From the NCBI GenBank assembly GCA_946479515.1, contig CAMLGF010000082.1, positions 1 to 14,615 on the forward strand: a DNA stretch of 14,615 nt, given 5' to 3'. The notes below the pieces were generated by a model, which searched no databases, was not told where the DNA came from, and worked only from the letters and a program-made list of their open reading frames with translations. Position 1 is the stretch's first letter. The number at the start of each line of letters is the position of its first letter. The position numbers and the translations under genes were made by a program. This document shows, piece after piece, positions 6,888 to 14,615 of this stretch. This DNA is from an uncultured Pseudomonadota bacterium (GTDB lineage: Bacteria > Pseudomonadota > Gammaproteobacteria > Steroidobacterales > Steroidobacteraceae).

Positions 6888-7288
6888 GTCAGTACCTCGA
6901 AAATTTCGCGGCAAACAGTGGCGGGCCATCGCGGCCCCGAGCCGGGAGAGGCATAGTGAGGGCGAACGCCGGGGTGCGCAACGGGCCGCGCGCCAGGTTC
7001 GGTGCATGCTCGCGGCGAGTAACGGAATCCGCGCCGCGGGCCGTCATCATGCCTCAGGTCGCGGCTGTCGGACGATTCCCGCCGTCCCGCGGCAGACGAC
7101 TAGCACGCCGGCGCGCCGATTGCCACTGCCTGTCGCCGCCCGGGTACAACCTGGCCAATGCGCGACCTAGCAAACAGATCGGTTGTCACAAAATCGCGAG
7201 TCGTGACTCGCGGACGAAGGGTCTCGCCAATCCGCCGCAGCCGATGCACCATGCGCGCCATCCGTGCCGCTTCGCCGAGAGCCCCCTT
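6888..7288. other. 401-bp divergent intergenic region
   Basis: This lies between the sugar dehydrogenase operon (minus) and the O-methyltransferase gene (plus) and must hold promoters for both. Open frames crossing it are Arg-rich extensions of the two genes with no domains, so I see no gene. It contains an 18-bp dyad (7195-7212) and, just before it, TTGTCA (7183-7188). TTGTCA resembles a -35 box, but no acceptable -10 box follows at 16-18 bp. No tRNA or terminator is visible. Confidence 0.5.
7195..7212. promoter_or_regulatory. 18-bp dyad, candidate operator
   Basis: CGCGAGTC and GACTCGCG form perfect 8-bp arms separated by GT. The dyad lies 77 bp before the O-methyltransferase start and directly after TTGTCA. 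The near-continuous symmetry fits a dimeric repressor site better than an RNA hairpin, whose loop would be only 2 nt. Confidence 0.4.
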
Positions 7289-7909
7289 ATGCCACTGGTC
7301 GACCCCGTCATCGAACGCGTGCTCGCCGACTTCGAGCGCCGCGCCGCGGAAGAACACCGCCGCACCTCCCAGCCGGGAGGCGCCGACGCCGATCGCGACG
7401 AACTGCTGCTGTCCGTCGGCCGCGACGCCGGCACGCTGCTCTATCTGCTGGCCACCGGCGGGCAGTCGCGGCGCATCCTGGAACTCGGCTCGTCGTACGG
7501 CTATTCCACCGTGTGGCTGGGAGCGGCCGCGCGCGCCACCGGCGGCAAGGTGATCTCCCTGGAGCTCAAGGAGTTCAAGATCGAGCACGCCCGCCAGGCG
7601 CTGACCCGCGCGGGGCTGTCCACGCGCGTGGAGTTCCACGCCGGCGACTGCCTCGAGTCGCTGAAGTCGTTGCCTGGGCCCTTCGATTTCGTGTTGCTGG
7701 ACGTGTGGAAGGATCTCTACCTGCCCTGCTTCGAACTGGTGCATCCCAAGCTCACGCCCGGAGGCATGATCTGCGCCGACAACATGATCACGCCCGAGAG
7801 CGCCCGGCCGCATGCCGACGCGTATCGGCAGCGGGTCCGCGCCGCCGGCGACATGGACTCGGTGCTGGTGGAAGTGGGCAACGGCATCGAAATCAGCCGG
7901 AAGAGATAG
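7289..7909 (+). CDS. Class I O-methyltransferase, caffeoyl-CoA/catechol OMT-like
   Basis: A 206-residue cytoplasmic SAM-dependent O-methyltransferase of the cation-dependent family 3 type (COG4122-like). Motif I is LELGSSYGYSTVWL at 64-77; Glu92 in VISLEL is the likely ribose-binding acid; AGDCLESL at 118-125 follows. FVLLDVWKDLY at 134-144 and GGMICADNM at 158-166 provide Asp138, Asp164 and Asn165, which match the metal-binding Asp/Asp/Asn trio of catechol O-methyltransferase. The start at 7289 begins a normal N-terminus for the family. The upstream in-frame ATG at 7244 adds a His/Arg-rich peptide, and neither start has a strong ribosome binding site. Its neighbours do not reveal the substrate, likely a catechol or other hydroxylated aromatic. 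It ends 1 bp before a possible convergent small gene. Confidence 0.85.
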   Translation: MPLVDPVIERVLADFERRAAEEHRRTSQPGGADADRDELLLSVGRDAGTLLYLLATGGQSRRILELGSSYGYSTVWLGAAARATGGKVISLELKEFKIEHARQALTRAGLSTRVEFHAGDCLESLKSLPGPFDFVLLDVWKDLYLPCFELVHPKLTPGGMICADNMITPESARPHADAYRQRVRAAGDMDSVLVEVGNGIEISRKR

Positions 7910-7910
7910 A

Positions 7911-8064
7911 TCAGGCGAACGAGCGCACCACCATCACCACGAAGAGACTGTAGAACGCGAGCGCAGGCAGCCGCCTGGGATGCGCGCGGCCAGGACCACT
8001 TGAGGATCTCCAGCGTGCGCACGATGGCGGGTCCTAACAGGAATTCGGCGCCGCCGATGGACAT
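7911..8064 (-). pseudogene. Possible frameshifted small membrane-protein gene
   Basis: On the minus strand an ATG at 8064 opens about 28 residues (MSIGGAEFLLGP, then TLEILKWSWPR). In the neighbouring frame, from about 7982, a coherent end HPRRLPALAFYSLFVVM, then VVRSFA, runs to a TGA at 7913-7911. Removing one base in the CGCGCG run near 7983-7988 would join them into a protein of about 50 residues with a hydrophobic C-terminal segment. It would sit tail to tail with the O-methyltransferase (1-bp gap) and head to head with the ABC ATPase (63-bp gap), as a real compact gene would. I recognise no family, and there is no clear ribosome binding site. It could be a sequencing error, a decayed gene or chance. 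Confidence 0.3.
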
Positions 8065-8113
8065 GCCGGGCACGCTCACGCCGGCCCGCAGACTCCTATC
8101 CAGGTCCGTTCTG

Positions 8114-8119
8114 TATAAA
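8114..8119 (+). promoter_or_regulatory. -10 box placed for a leaderless ABC transcript
   Basis: TATAAA, preceded by TG at 8112-8113 though without the usual one-base gap, ends 8 bp before the ATG at 8128. Transcription would start about 6-7 bases downstream of the box, essentially at the start codon. An in-frame TAA at 8116-8118 rules out any earlier start, and there is no Shine-Dalgarno sequence between. The -35 region (GACTCC, about 8091) is weak. Confidence 0.5.
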
Positions 8120-8127
8120 CTGCGCGC

Positions 8128-8876
<749 letters not shown>

Positions 8877-8880
<4 letters not shown>

Positions 8881-11225
8881 GTCCGGACGAAACCCGGCAG
8901 CCGCCGGCGCGCGGCGCGGCTCCGCTCCTGTCGAGCACCTGGCTGCTGATCCGCCTGCGCGTGCGGCGGCTCGCCAACCAGCTGGACGCGCTCTCGACGC
9001 GCAAGAAGACCGGCGTTGCGAAGCGCACCGGCAACCCCGGCAAGAAGAGCAGCAAGGTCATCCTGTACCTGGCCTGGCCGCTCATGCTGTTCGGTTTCGG
9101 CGCGATCGCCGTGCAGTCGCTCATCAATCTGCATCTGGCGATCGACCCGCCCGACACGTTCTGGCGCACGCTGGAGTTCAGCGATGGCTTGGCGGTCGGT
9201 GCCGCATTCCTGCTGCTGGTGCTGTTCACCTCCTCGCTGCTGGTGAACATCGCCTCCGGCGAACTTGCGAAACCCGAGTGGGACCTCGAGTGGCTGATAA
9301 CCCTGCCGGTGCGCTCCGACACGCTGATCTGGGCACGCATCCTGGAACGCAGCGTGGTGCAACCCACCGGTGTGCTGCAGATCTACACCGCCTGCATGGT
9401 CATTGCCTGGTTCTCGGGCTTCCGCTGGCTGACCCCCGTGGTCGCCGTGCTCGCGGCCTGGCCGTTGCTGTTCCTCGGCGCCGTCGTGCGCACGCTGCTC
9501 GACACGGGACTGCGGCTGTCGATGCGTCCGGCGCAGTTGCGCAATCTGCACGCCATCCTGTCGGTGATGTCCATTCTCACCATGTACCTGGCGTTGTCGC
9601 TGGGCATCGCCGGCAAGGCGGAGTTCATGCTGGACGTGGCGCGCGCGATGCCCGACTGGTTGCGGTACACGCCCATGGGCATGGCCGTGCTGGCATTGAA
9701 CGAACGCGGCGTCGTCGATCAGCTGGGGTATTTCGGAGTTCTGTTCCTGGAAGCGGCGGCGCTGGGCTGGGCCGGCGTACGGGTGCTGCGCCATCAGCTG
9801 CGCCACGGCGTGCTCTCGGGCAGCGCGCGCGACAGCGCCCGGGCCGCGGCACCGGGGCACGCACCCGCACCGGCGCCCGTGTCGGCGTCCGGCGCGGCCC
9901 GGACGGGCCGCTGGCAGCTCAACGCCGTGCAGCAGCGCGAGGTGACGCTGCTCAGCCGCGACCGGAATTTCCTGGTGCAGAGCCTGGTGGTGCCGCTGCT
10001 GATCGTCGGCGCGCAGGTGCTGCTCGGCTCGTCCAGCGTCGCCAACGACATGTGGGTCAAGCCGAACGTGCTGGCCTCGGTGGCCTTCGGCCTCGCCGCC
10101 TACTCGCTCAGCATGTCCGCATTCCAGACGCTCAACACCGAGGGTCACACGCTCTGGCTGCTGTACACCTTCCCGCGCTCCATCGAAGACGTTCTGAAGG
10201 ACAAGGCCCGGCTCTGGGGCGTGCTCACGCTCGCCTATCCACTGGTGCTGTTCGCCGTGGGCGCCGTACTCATGCCGTCGCTCGACTGGACCTTCCTCGG
10301 CGCCATGCTGACGGCACTTCTGGGTATCCCCATCTACGCCTTCATCGCGGTGGCGCTCGGCGTGTTCGGCAGCAATCCGCTGGAGCAGCACCAGAGCCAG
10401 AAGGTCAAGCCGGCGTACGTCTATCTCTACATGACGCTGGCCGGTCTGTACATCTACGCCGTGGTGACGCCGAACCTGGCACAGCGCCTGATCTTCATGA
10501 CGTTGACCCTGCTCCTGGCATTCGCGCTCTGGCAGAAGGCGCGCGACCAGCTCCCGTACCTGCTCGACCCCGATGCGTCACCGCCTCCGCGCGTGTCCAC
10601 CTCGGATGGCTTGATCGCGGCCATGGTGTTCTTCGTAATCCAGGCGGTTGCCACGATCATCATCGCCGGCCGCGGTGGCCGGATTTCGGGCGGCGCCGTG
10701 CTCATCGCATTCGCCATCGCCGGCGCGCTCACCTATCTGCTGATGCGCTGGGTGTACGCCAAGGCCCGCACCCGCGACGTTCCGCGCATCCGCGCGCGGG
10801 GCACACCGAACTACCCGCTGCTCGGTGTCGCGGCGGGCTTGGTCGCCAGTCTCGTGGCGCTGGGCTACCTCCACCTCATCGATGCCAGCGGCGCGCTCGA
10901 CCGGGCGCTGCGCGACCAGCAGTCGCTGGATCTCGGCTGGTGGCTCCTGCCGCTGGCGCTGATCGCCGCGCCGCTCTTCGAGGAATTCATCTTCCGCGGA
11001 CTGATTTTCGGCGGCCTGAGGCGCAGTTTCGGCCTGTGGCCCGCCACGCTGGCGAGCGCCGCGGTGTTCGCCATCATGCATCCGCCGATTTCGATGGCGC
11101 CGGTGTTCGTCATGGGCGTGTGCGCGGCGCTGGTGTACGAGCGATCGCGCAGCCTGCTGGCGCCCATGCTGACACACGTGGTGTACAACGCCTGCGCCAT
11201 CGTCGCGCAGGCGATGCTGCGGTAG
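8877..11225 (+). CDS. ABC-2 permease fused to CPBP intramembrane protease domain
   Basis: A 782-residue polytopic membrane protein. It starts at GTG, overlapping the ATPase stop by 4 bp. After a basic cytoplasmic N-terminus (about 1-60), the first permease half spans about 61-310 with hydrophobic segments near 61-83, 105-125, 165-205, 225-246 and 283-303. A soluble Ala/Pro linker follows (315-344), then a second permease-like half (about 345-560) beginning REVTLLSRDRNFLVQSLVVP. The C-terminal 200 residues are a CPBP/CAAX-protease (Abi) domain carrying all three motifs: EEFIFR at 702-707 (Glu702, Glu703, Arg707), FAIMH at 731-735 (His735) and HVVYN at 767-771 (His767, Asn771). The metalloprotease site therefore looks intact. 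With the upstream ATPase it would form an exporter with a built-in intramembrane protease, perhaps cutting the exported peptide or a regulator. Such fusions occur in databases; substrate and mechanism are unknown. Confidence 0.9.
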
Positions 11226-11317
11226 CCCGGCGCGGCGCGCATTCCGACGGAGAGCGTGCGACGTCGGCCCGCGGCGACCCGCAAGTGGCTGTTTGTAGTT
11301 AGGTTGCGCCGCGCGGT

Positions 11318-11329
11318 CGCCGATCGGCG
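11318..11329. promoter_or_regulatory. 12-bp palindrome, possible enhancer-binding site
   Basis: CGCCGATCGGCG is a perfect palindrome, with partial symmetry continuing to 11311-11336. Its centre lies about 90 bp upstream of the sigma-54 -24 element (11414), the usual distance for an activator site of a sigma-54 promoter. In GC-rich DNA a 12-bp palindrome can also be chance. Confidence 0.3.
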
Positions 11330-11413
11330 TCGCCGCGGGCGGCGATTGTCGCGCACCGGCGACCCGGCCGCGTCGAAGTGCCGCGGCGGCGGCTCCGCTG
11401 GCCGATTCGCGGC

Positions 11414-11429
11414 TGGCACGCGCATTGCT
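11414..11429 (+). promoter_or_regulatory. Sigma-54 (RpoN) promoter, -24/-12
   Basis: TGGCAC-N5-TTGCT matches the -24/-12 consensus (TGGCAC-N5-TTGCW) at every conserved base with exact spacing. The GG at 11415-11416 and GC at 11427-11428 are the key doublets. Transcription would begin near 11440, giving a leader of about 70 nt before the EF-hand protein start at 11509. That leader contains a 6-bp hairpin, CGCCGC/GCGGCG (11450-11466), and then the AAGGAG ribosome binding site. No sigma-54 activator gene is in the window. Confidence 0.75.
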
Positions 11430-11508
11430 TCCTTCCCGGCATGGCATGACGCCGCCGCACGCGGCGGGCGTTCCGGCCGCATACGTTTCAGCCACGAAGG
11501 AGCAACTC

Positions 11509-11880
11509 ATGAAGAAGACATTGATCGTCATCGCCGCCGCCACACTCATCCCCCTCGGCGCCGCCGTGGCCGGTGAAGGCCGGGACAAGTCCGCCTCGAT
11601 GGGTCCGAGCTTCAACACGCTCGATGCCAATCGCGACGGGCGGATCTCGCAGGCCGAAGCCGCCAGCGACAGCACCATCATGTTCAGCAGCGCCGACTCG
11701 AACGGCGACGGGTACCTCGACAAGCAGGAATTCCGCGCCGCGCAGGAGAGCGGCAGTTCGACGGAACCGCAGTCGCAGGGCATGCCGCAATCGAGCAGCC
11801 CCGATTCCTCGACCACCGACCCGACCGCGACCGAGCCGTCCACCACCGAGCCCACGCCCGACACGGAAACGCCGCGCTGA
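11509..11880 (+). CDS. Secreted EF-hand calcium-binding protein
   Basis: A 123-residue exported protein with two complete EF-hand loops. The signal peptide is residues 1-21 (cut AVA|GEG). Loop 1 is DANRDGRISQAE at 39-50 and loop 2 DSNGDGYLDKQE at 63-74; both have acidic or Asn residues at positions 1, 3 and 5 and Glu at position 12, so both should bind calcium. Residues 81-123 form an acidic Ser/Thr/Pro tail with TEP-type repeats, probably disordered. The start at 11509 is set by AAGGAG (11497-11502) with a 6-nt spacer. It is transcribed alone, from a sigma-54-type promoter (11414) to an intrinsic terminator (11904). It is probably a periplasmic or secreted calcium buffer or sensor; the partner is unknown. 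Confidence 0.85.
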   Translation: MKKTLIVIAAATLIPLGAAVAGEGRDKSASMGPSFNTLDANRDGRISQAEAASDSTIMFSSADSNGDGYLDKQEFRAAQESGSSTEPQSQGMPQSSSPDSSTTDPTATEPSTTEPTPDTETPR

Positions 11881-11903
11881 CGGCGCGTTGCCATGACGGG
11901 CAC

Positions 11904-11940
11904 CACCCGCGCGGGCGCCGCCCGCGCGGGTGTTCTTTTA
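11904..11940 (+). terminator. Rho-independent terminator of the EF-hand gene
   Basis: A perfect 13-bp GC-rich stem pairs CACCCGCGCGGGC (11904-11916) with GCCCGCGCGGGTG (11920-11932) around a GCC loop. It is followed at once by TTCTTTTA. It lies 23 bp after the stop codon and is the only textbook intrinsic terminator in the window. Confidence 0.85.
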
Positions 11941-11975
11941 TCGCGCGGCGCAGCGTGACGCGCTTCTCACTCGGG

Positions 11976-12020
11976 TCCCTGGCTGGCTCAGGTTTGCACC
12001 GCACCAGCCGTTACCAGGGA
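11976..12020 (+). promoter_or_regulatory. Inverted repeat in the leader of the kinase gene
   Basis: TCCCTGG (11976-11982) pairs with CCAGGGA (12014-12020). An inner CTGG/CCAG (11983-11986 with 12004-12007) extends the stem with a one-sided bulge. It lies 22 bp before the GTG start and could be an operator or a leader hairpin; no ligand or regulator can be named. Confidence 0.3.
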
Positions 12021-12042
12021 TGTCCGCGAGAGGTGTACGTCA

Positions 12043-13326
12043 GTGGCAGATAAACCGCAGGGCGAGCCAGGTGACGCATCGGCCGCTTTCCGGCTGGGCG
12101 CTGCCATCAAGCCCGAAAATTCCAGCAGGCAGGACCTTGCCACCGCGCTGGCGCACGAGCGCACGCTCCTGCGAACCATGATCGACCTCATCCCGGCGTT
12201 CATCTATGCGAAGGACACCGGCAGCCGCTTCATCGCCATCAACACCGCGCTGGCGCGCAACATGGGCACCACGGTCGAGGAAGCACTCGGCAGGACCGAC
12301 TTCGACTTCCACAAGCCCGAGCTCGCCCGGAAGTTCTATGCCGACGAGCAGGCGCTGATCACATCCGGCAAATCCATCATCGATCTGGAAGAGCCAGGCT
12401 TCGATCAGGTGACCGGGCAGCCGCGCACCGTGGTCACGTCCAAGGTGCCACTGCGCGACGTCAATGGCGACGTCATCGGCATCATCGGCGTGGGTTTCGA
12501 CATCACCGAGCGCAAGTTCGCCGAACAGCGGCTGGCATCCAGCGAGAAGCTCGAGTCCATCGGCCGGTTGGCCGCGGGCGTCGCGCACGAGATCAATACG
12601 CCTATCCAGTTCCTCAATGACAGCATCTTCTTCATCCGCGAAGCCATGCAGGACCTGCTGGCGCACAACGCGAAGCTGACCGCCATGCTGCCCGCGCCTC
12701 CCGAGCCCGATGAGGACATCGAGGACATCAAGGCCGAATTACCGCCCGCGCTCGATCGCGTGGCGGACGGACTGGCGCGCATCGCGGAGATCGTGCGCTC
12801 CATGAAGGAGTTCTCGCACGCCGACCAGGCCGAGATGAGCCGCGTGGACCTGAATCGCTCCATCAGGAGCACGCTGGTCATCGCCAGTACCGAATACAAG
12901 TACGTCGCCGACGTGGTCACCGATCTGGCGCCGGACCTGCCGCCGATCACCTGCCACGGCGGCCAGATCAACCAGGTGGTGCTGAATCTCGTCGTCAATG
13001 CCGCGCATGCCATCGCCGACGTGGTGAAGGGCACTGCCAACCGCGGGCGCATCACGGTGAAGACCGAGCGAGTGGACGACTTCGTGGTGATCAGCGTCAG
13101 CGACACCGGCGGCGGAATTCCCGAGGCCATCCGCAAGCGCATCTTCGATCCCTTCTTCACCACCAAGGAAGTGGGCCGCGGCACCGGCCAGGGATTGTCC
13201 ATCGCCCACAATGCCATCAAGTCGCACGGCGGCCGGCTCGAGTTCGATACCGAGCTCGGCAAGGGCACGACCTTCCGGGTCAGCCTGCCCCTCGAGCCCG
13301 CCGAGCGCGAAGCCAGCGCCGCCTAG
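12043..13326 (+). CDS. PAS-domain sensor histidine kinase (soluble)
   Basis: A 427-residue hybrid-free histidine kinase. After a polar N-terminus, a PAS/PAC sensor spans about 41-158 (LLRTMIDLIPAFIYAKD, then GRTDFDF, ending VGFDITERK). The H-box is GVAHEINTPIQ at 179-189 with phospho-acceptor His182. The dimerisation helices hold an acidic insert, PEPDEDIEDI, at 220-229. The ATPase domain has the N-box NLVVNAAHA at 315-323, G1 DTGGGIP at 354-360, FDPFFTTK at 368-375 and G2 GRGTGQGLSIA at 378-388. There are no transmembrane segments, so it senses a cytoplasmic or diffusible cue. The GTG start at 12043 has AGAGG (12029-12033) with a 9-nt spacer. No response regulator is adjacent, making it an orphan kinase here. 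It ends 17 bp before the convergent helicase stop, with no visible terminator between. Confidence 0.9.
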   Translation: MADKPQGEPGDASAAFRLGAAIKPENSSRQDLATALAHERTLLRTMIDLIPAFIYAKDTGSRFIAINTALARNMGTTVEEALGRTDFDFHKPELARKFYADEQALITSGKSIIDLEEPGFDQVTGQPRTVVTSKVPLRDVNGDVIGIIGVGFDITERKFAEQRLASSEKLESIGRLAAGVAHEINTPIQFLNDSIFFIREAMQDLLAHNAKLTAMLPAPPEPDEDIEDIKAELPPALDRVADGLARIAEIVRSMKEFSHADQAEMSRVDLNRSIRSTLVIASTEYKYVADVVTDLAPDLPPITCHGGQINQVVLNLVVNAAHAIADVVKGTANRGRITVKTERVDDFVVISVSDTGGGIPEAIRKRIFDPFFTTKEVGRGTGQGLSIAHNAIKSHGGRLEFDTELGKGTTFRVSLPLEPAEREASAA

Positions 13327-13343
13327 TAGTCAGGCGTCAGGCG

Positions 13344-14615
13344 TCACTTCATCCGCGAGAAGCCGCCGCCGCTGCCGCCCTGCCCGCCGCTGCTGCGCGC
13401 ACCGCGGGCGAAGCCGCCGCGGCCACGCTGACCGCCGGTGCCGCCGCGACGCTGTCCGTCGCGACCGCGCCCCTGCGAACCGCCGCCACGACCGCCGTGC
13501 GGATTGCCGCGATTCTCGGCCGATCCACCGCGCTGGCCGTGGCCCTGCCCGGACGGACGACCGTGCTGACCCTGACCGCCCAGCGAACCACCCAGCGAAC
13601 CACCCTGCGAACCACGATGATCATCGCGATTGCCCCGGCCACGCTGCCCATGCCCGTGCCCGCGCCGGCCCTCGCCACCGCGCGAACGCGGTGCCGGAGC
13701 ACCGCCCGAACCGGCGTGGCCGCCCTGCGCGGCATCCGCCGCGGCGAAATCGGCGGTGTAGGCGTCGTGCGATGCCTGGCCCGCGCCGGCGCGCGACGCC
13801 TGACCGCGTCCACCGCCCTGGCGCCCGCCGCCACGACCGCCGCGCTCGCGGCGATGCTCGGGTCGGCGGCGCGGATCCTGATGCGGCTGGTACTCGCCCG
13901 GTTCGCGGCTCTCCGCGCGTGGCGTGTGGCTGCCCTCGGCGATCTCGAATTTCGGCGTCGGCGTGAATTCCACCTGCCGCTTGAGCATCTTCTCGATGTC
14001 CTTGAGCAGCGGCAGCTCGTCCGGCGACACCAGCGAGACCGCCGCACCCGTCGATCCCGCGCGCGCGGTGCGCCCGATGCGATGCACGTAGTCTTCCGGC
14101 ACGTTGGGCAACTCGTAATTCACCACGTGCGGTAGTTCCTTGATGTCCAGGCCGCGCGCCGCGACTTCCGTGGCCACCAGCGCCGTGATGCGATTCTCCT
14201 TGAAGTCCTGCAGCGCGCGCACGCGCGCGTTCTGGCTCTTGTTGCCATGGATGGCCATGGCGGCGATGCCGGCGCGCTCCAGCTGCTGCGTCAGGCGATT
14301 CGCGCCATGCTTGGTGCGCGTGAACACCAGCACCTGGTGCCAGTCGCCTTGCTTGATGAGATGCGCGAGCAGGTGCCGCTTGTGCTCCTTCGGCACACGG
14401 TAGGCGCTCTGCTCGACCTTCTCGGCCGTGGCATTGCGCGGCGTCACCTGGATGGCAACCGGGTTCTTGACGAAGCGGTTGGCCAGATCGCGGATGTCGT
14501 CGGAGTACGTCGCGGAGAACATCAGGTTCTGGCGCTGCGCGGGTAATAGTTTGAGCACGCGCTTGATGTCGTGGATGAAGCCCATGTCGAGCATGCGGTC
14601 GGCTTCGTCGAGCAC
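13344..14615 (-). CDS. rhlE: DEAD-box RNA helicase RhlE, C-terminal part (cut by window edge)
   Basis: The last 423 residues of a DEAD-box ATP-dependent RNA helicase; the N-terminal part with motifs Q, I and Ia lies beyond position 14615. Counting from the edge, motif [15 protein letters not shown] is at 1-13, motif III SAT at 34-36, motif IV VFTRTK at 97-102, motif [12 protein letters not shown] at 148-158 and motif [12 protein letters not shown] at 178-187. KQVEF-type RhlE sequence follows ([19 protein letters not shown] at 212-230). The core best fits RhlE, which remodels RNA in ribosome assembly and RNA decay. From about 228 to the end is a 195-residue low-complexity tail rich in Gly, Arg, Gln, His and Ser with many RGG/GRG units, much longer than the tail of E. 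coli RhlE. It likely binds RNA non-specifically and may drive condensate formation. The stop at 13344 faces the kinase gene. Confidence 0.9.
   Translation of the reverse strand: MLDEADRMLDMGFIHDIKRVLKLLPAQRQNLMFSATYSDDIRDLANRFVKNPVAIQVTPRNATAEKVEQSAYRVPKEHKRHLLAHLIKQGDWHQVLVFTRTKHGANRLTQQLERAGIAAMAIHGNKSQNARVRALQDFKENRITALVATEVAARGLDIKELPHVVNYELPNVPEDYVHRIGRTARAGSTGAAVSLVSPDELPLLKDIEKMLKRQVEFTPTPKFEIAEGSHTPRAESREPGEYQPHQDPRRRPEHRRERGGRGGGRQGGGRGQASRAGAGQASHDAYTADFAAADAAQGGHAGSGGAPAPRSRGGEGRRGHGHGQRGRGNRDDHRGSQGGSLGGSLGGQGQHGRPSGQGHGQRGGSAENRGNPHGGRGGGSQGRGRDGQRRGGTGGQRGRGGFARGARSSGGQGGSGGGFSRMK
13581..13616 (-). repeat. Three 12-bp tandem repeats inside the helicase tail
   Basis: Two identical copies of CAGCGAACCACC (13581-13592, 13593-13604) and one variant CTGCGAACCACG (13605-13616). 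On the coding strand they encode Gly-Gly-Ser-Leu/Gln repeats. The unit is a multiple of 3, so copy number can change without breaking the frame. Confidence 0.8.

Noticed and set aside
9278..11302. 674-codon open frame on the plus strand in another frame of the permease gene
   Set aside because: Arg/Ala/His-rich with no hydrophobic pattern or motif, while the overlapping frame has permease and protease motifs throughout.
10578..11906. 442-codon minus-strand open frame covering the permease end, the sigma-54 region and the EF-hand gene
   Set aside because: No domain; it crosses two well-supported plus-strand genes and a promoter and has shadow composition.
11984..11998. Sigma-54-like TGGCTC...TTGCA before the histidine kinase
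   Set aside because: The spacing between the GG and GC doublets is one base too short and the -24 part is not consensus; sigma-54 promoters rarely tolerate this.
12405..13268. 287-codon minus-strand open frame opposite the histidine kinase
   Set aside because: Ser/Arg/Met-rich shadow over intact H-, N- and G-boxes.
13581..13616. Short direct repeats considered as a CRISPR remnant
   Set aside because: They are contiguous 12-bp units without spacers and lie in frame inside the helicase tail.

Overview
The window is a stretch of GC-rich chromosome, densely and almost completely coding, from a Gram-negative bacterium. It encodes several exported proteins with Sec signals, c-type cytochromes, a PQQ-type sugar dehydrogenase, an UrcA-family protein and an RhlE-type helicase. 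This mix suggests a proteobacterium, most likely a gammaproteobacterium near Xanthomonadales/Steroidobacterales. That placement is inference from gene content; there is no rRNA or other marker. I see no tRNA, rRNA, CRISPR array, transposase, integrase or phage gene, and nothing that marks a mobile island.

Layout from left to right. (1) A 309-bp leader, then a small exported UrcA-family protein (310-684) ending at a hairpin shared with the convergent operon. (2) A four-gene minus-strand operon running from 4247 down to 756: exported TPR protein, di-heme c-type peroxidase of the MbnH/MXAN_0977 type, DOMON-like protein, and NamZ/DUF1343-family protein. Gaps are 4, 36 and 23 bp. (3) Divergent from it, a methyltransferase that carries a signal peptide (4364-5140). 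(4) A minus-strand pair with an ATGA overlap: PQQ-dependent sugar dehydrogenase (6887-5661) and lipoprotein-like cytochrome c (5664-5239), a periplasmic oxidation unit with its own electron acceptor. (5) A 401-bp gap with an 18-bp dyad, then a cation-dependent-type O-methyltransferase (7289-7909). (6) A possible frameshifted small membrane-protein gene on the minus strand (8064-7911). (7) An ABC exporter: an ATPase whose start appears leaderless (8128-8880), coupled by a GTGA overlap to a 782-residue permease fused to a CPBP/CAAX-type intramembrane protease domain (8877-11225). (8) A secreted two-EF-hand protein (11509-11880) behind a consensus-grade sigma-54 promoter and followed by a strong intrinsic terminator. 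(9) A soluble PAS-histidine kinase (12043-13326). (10) Convergent with it, the C-terminal part of an RhlE helicase with a very long Gly/Arg tail, cut by the right window edge.

The most interesting points are the MbnH-like enzyme operon without a visible MbnP partner, the ABC permease-CPBP protease fusion, the sigma-54 promoter on an EF-hand gene, and the leaderless ABC start. Most families here are known. The novelty lies in combinations and context, and none of it amounts to proof of a new system.
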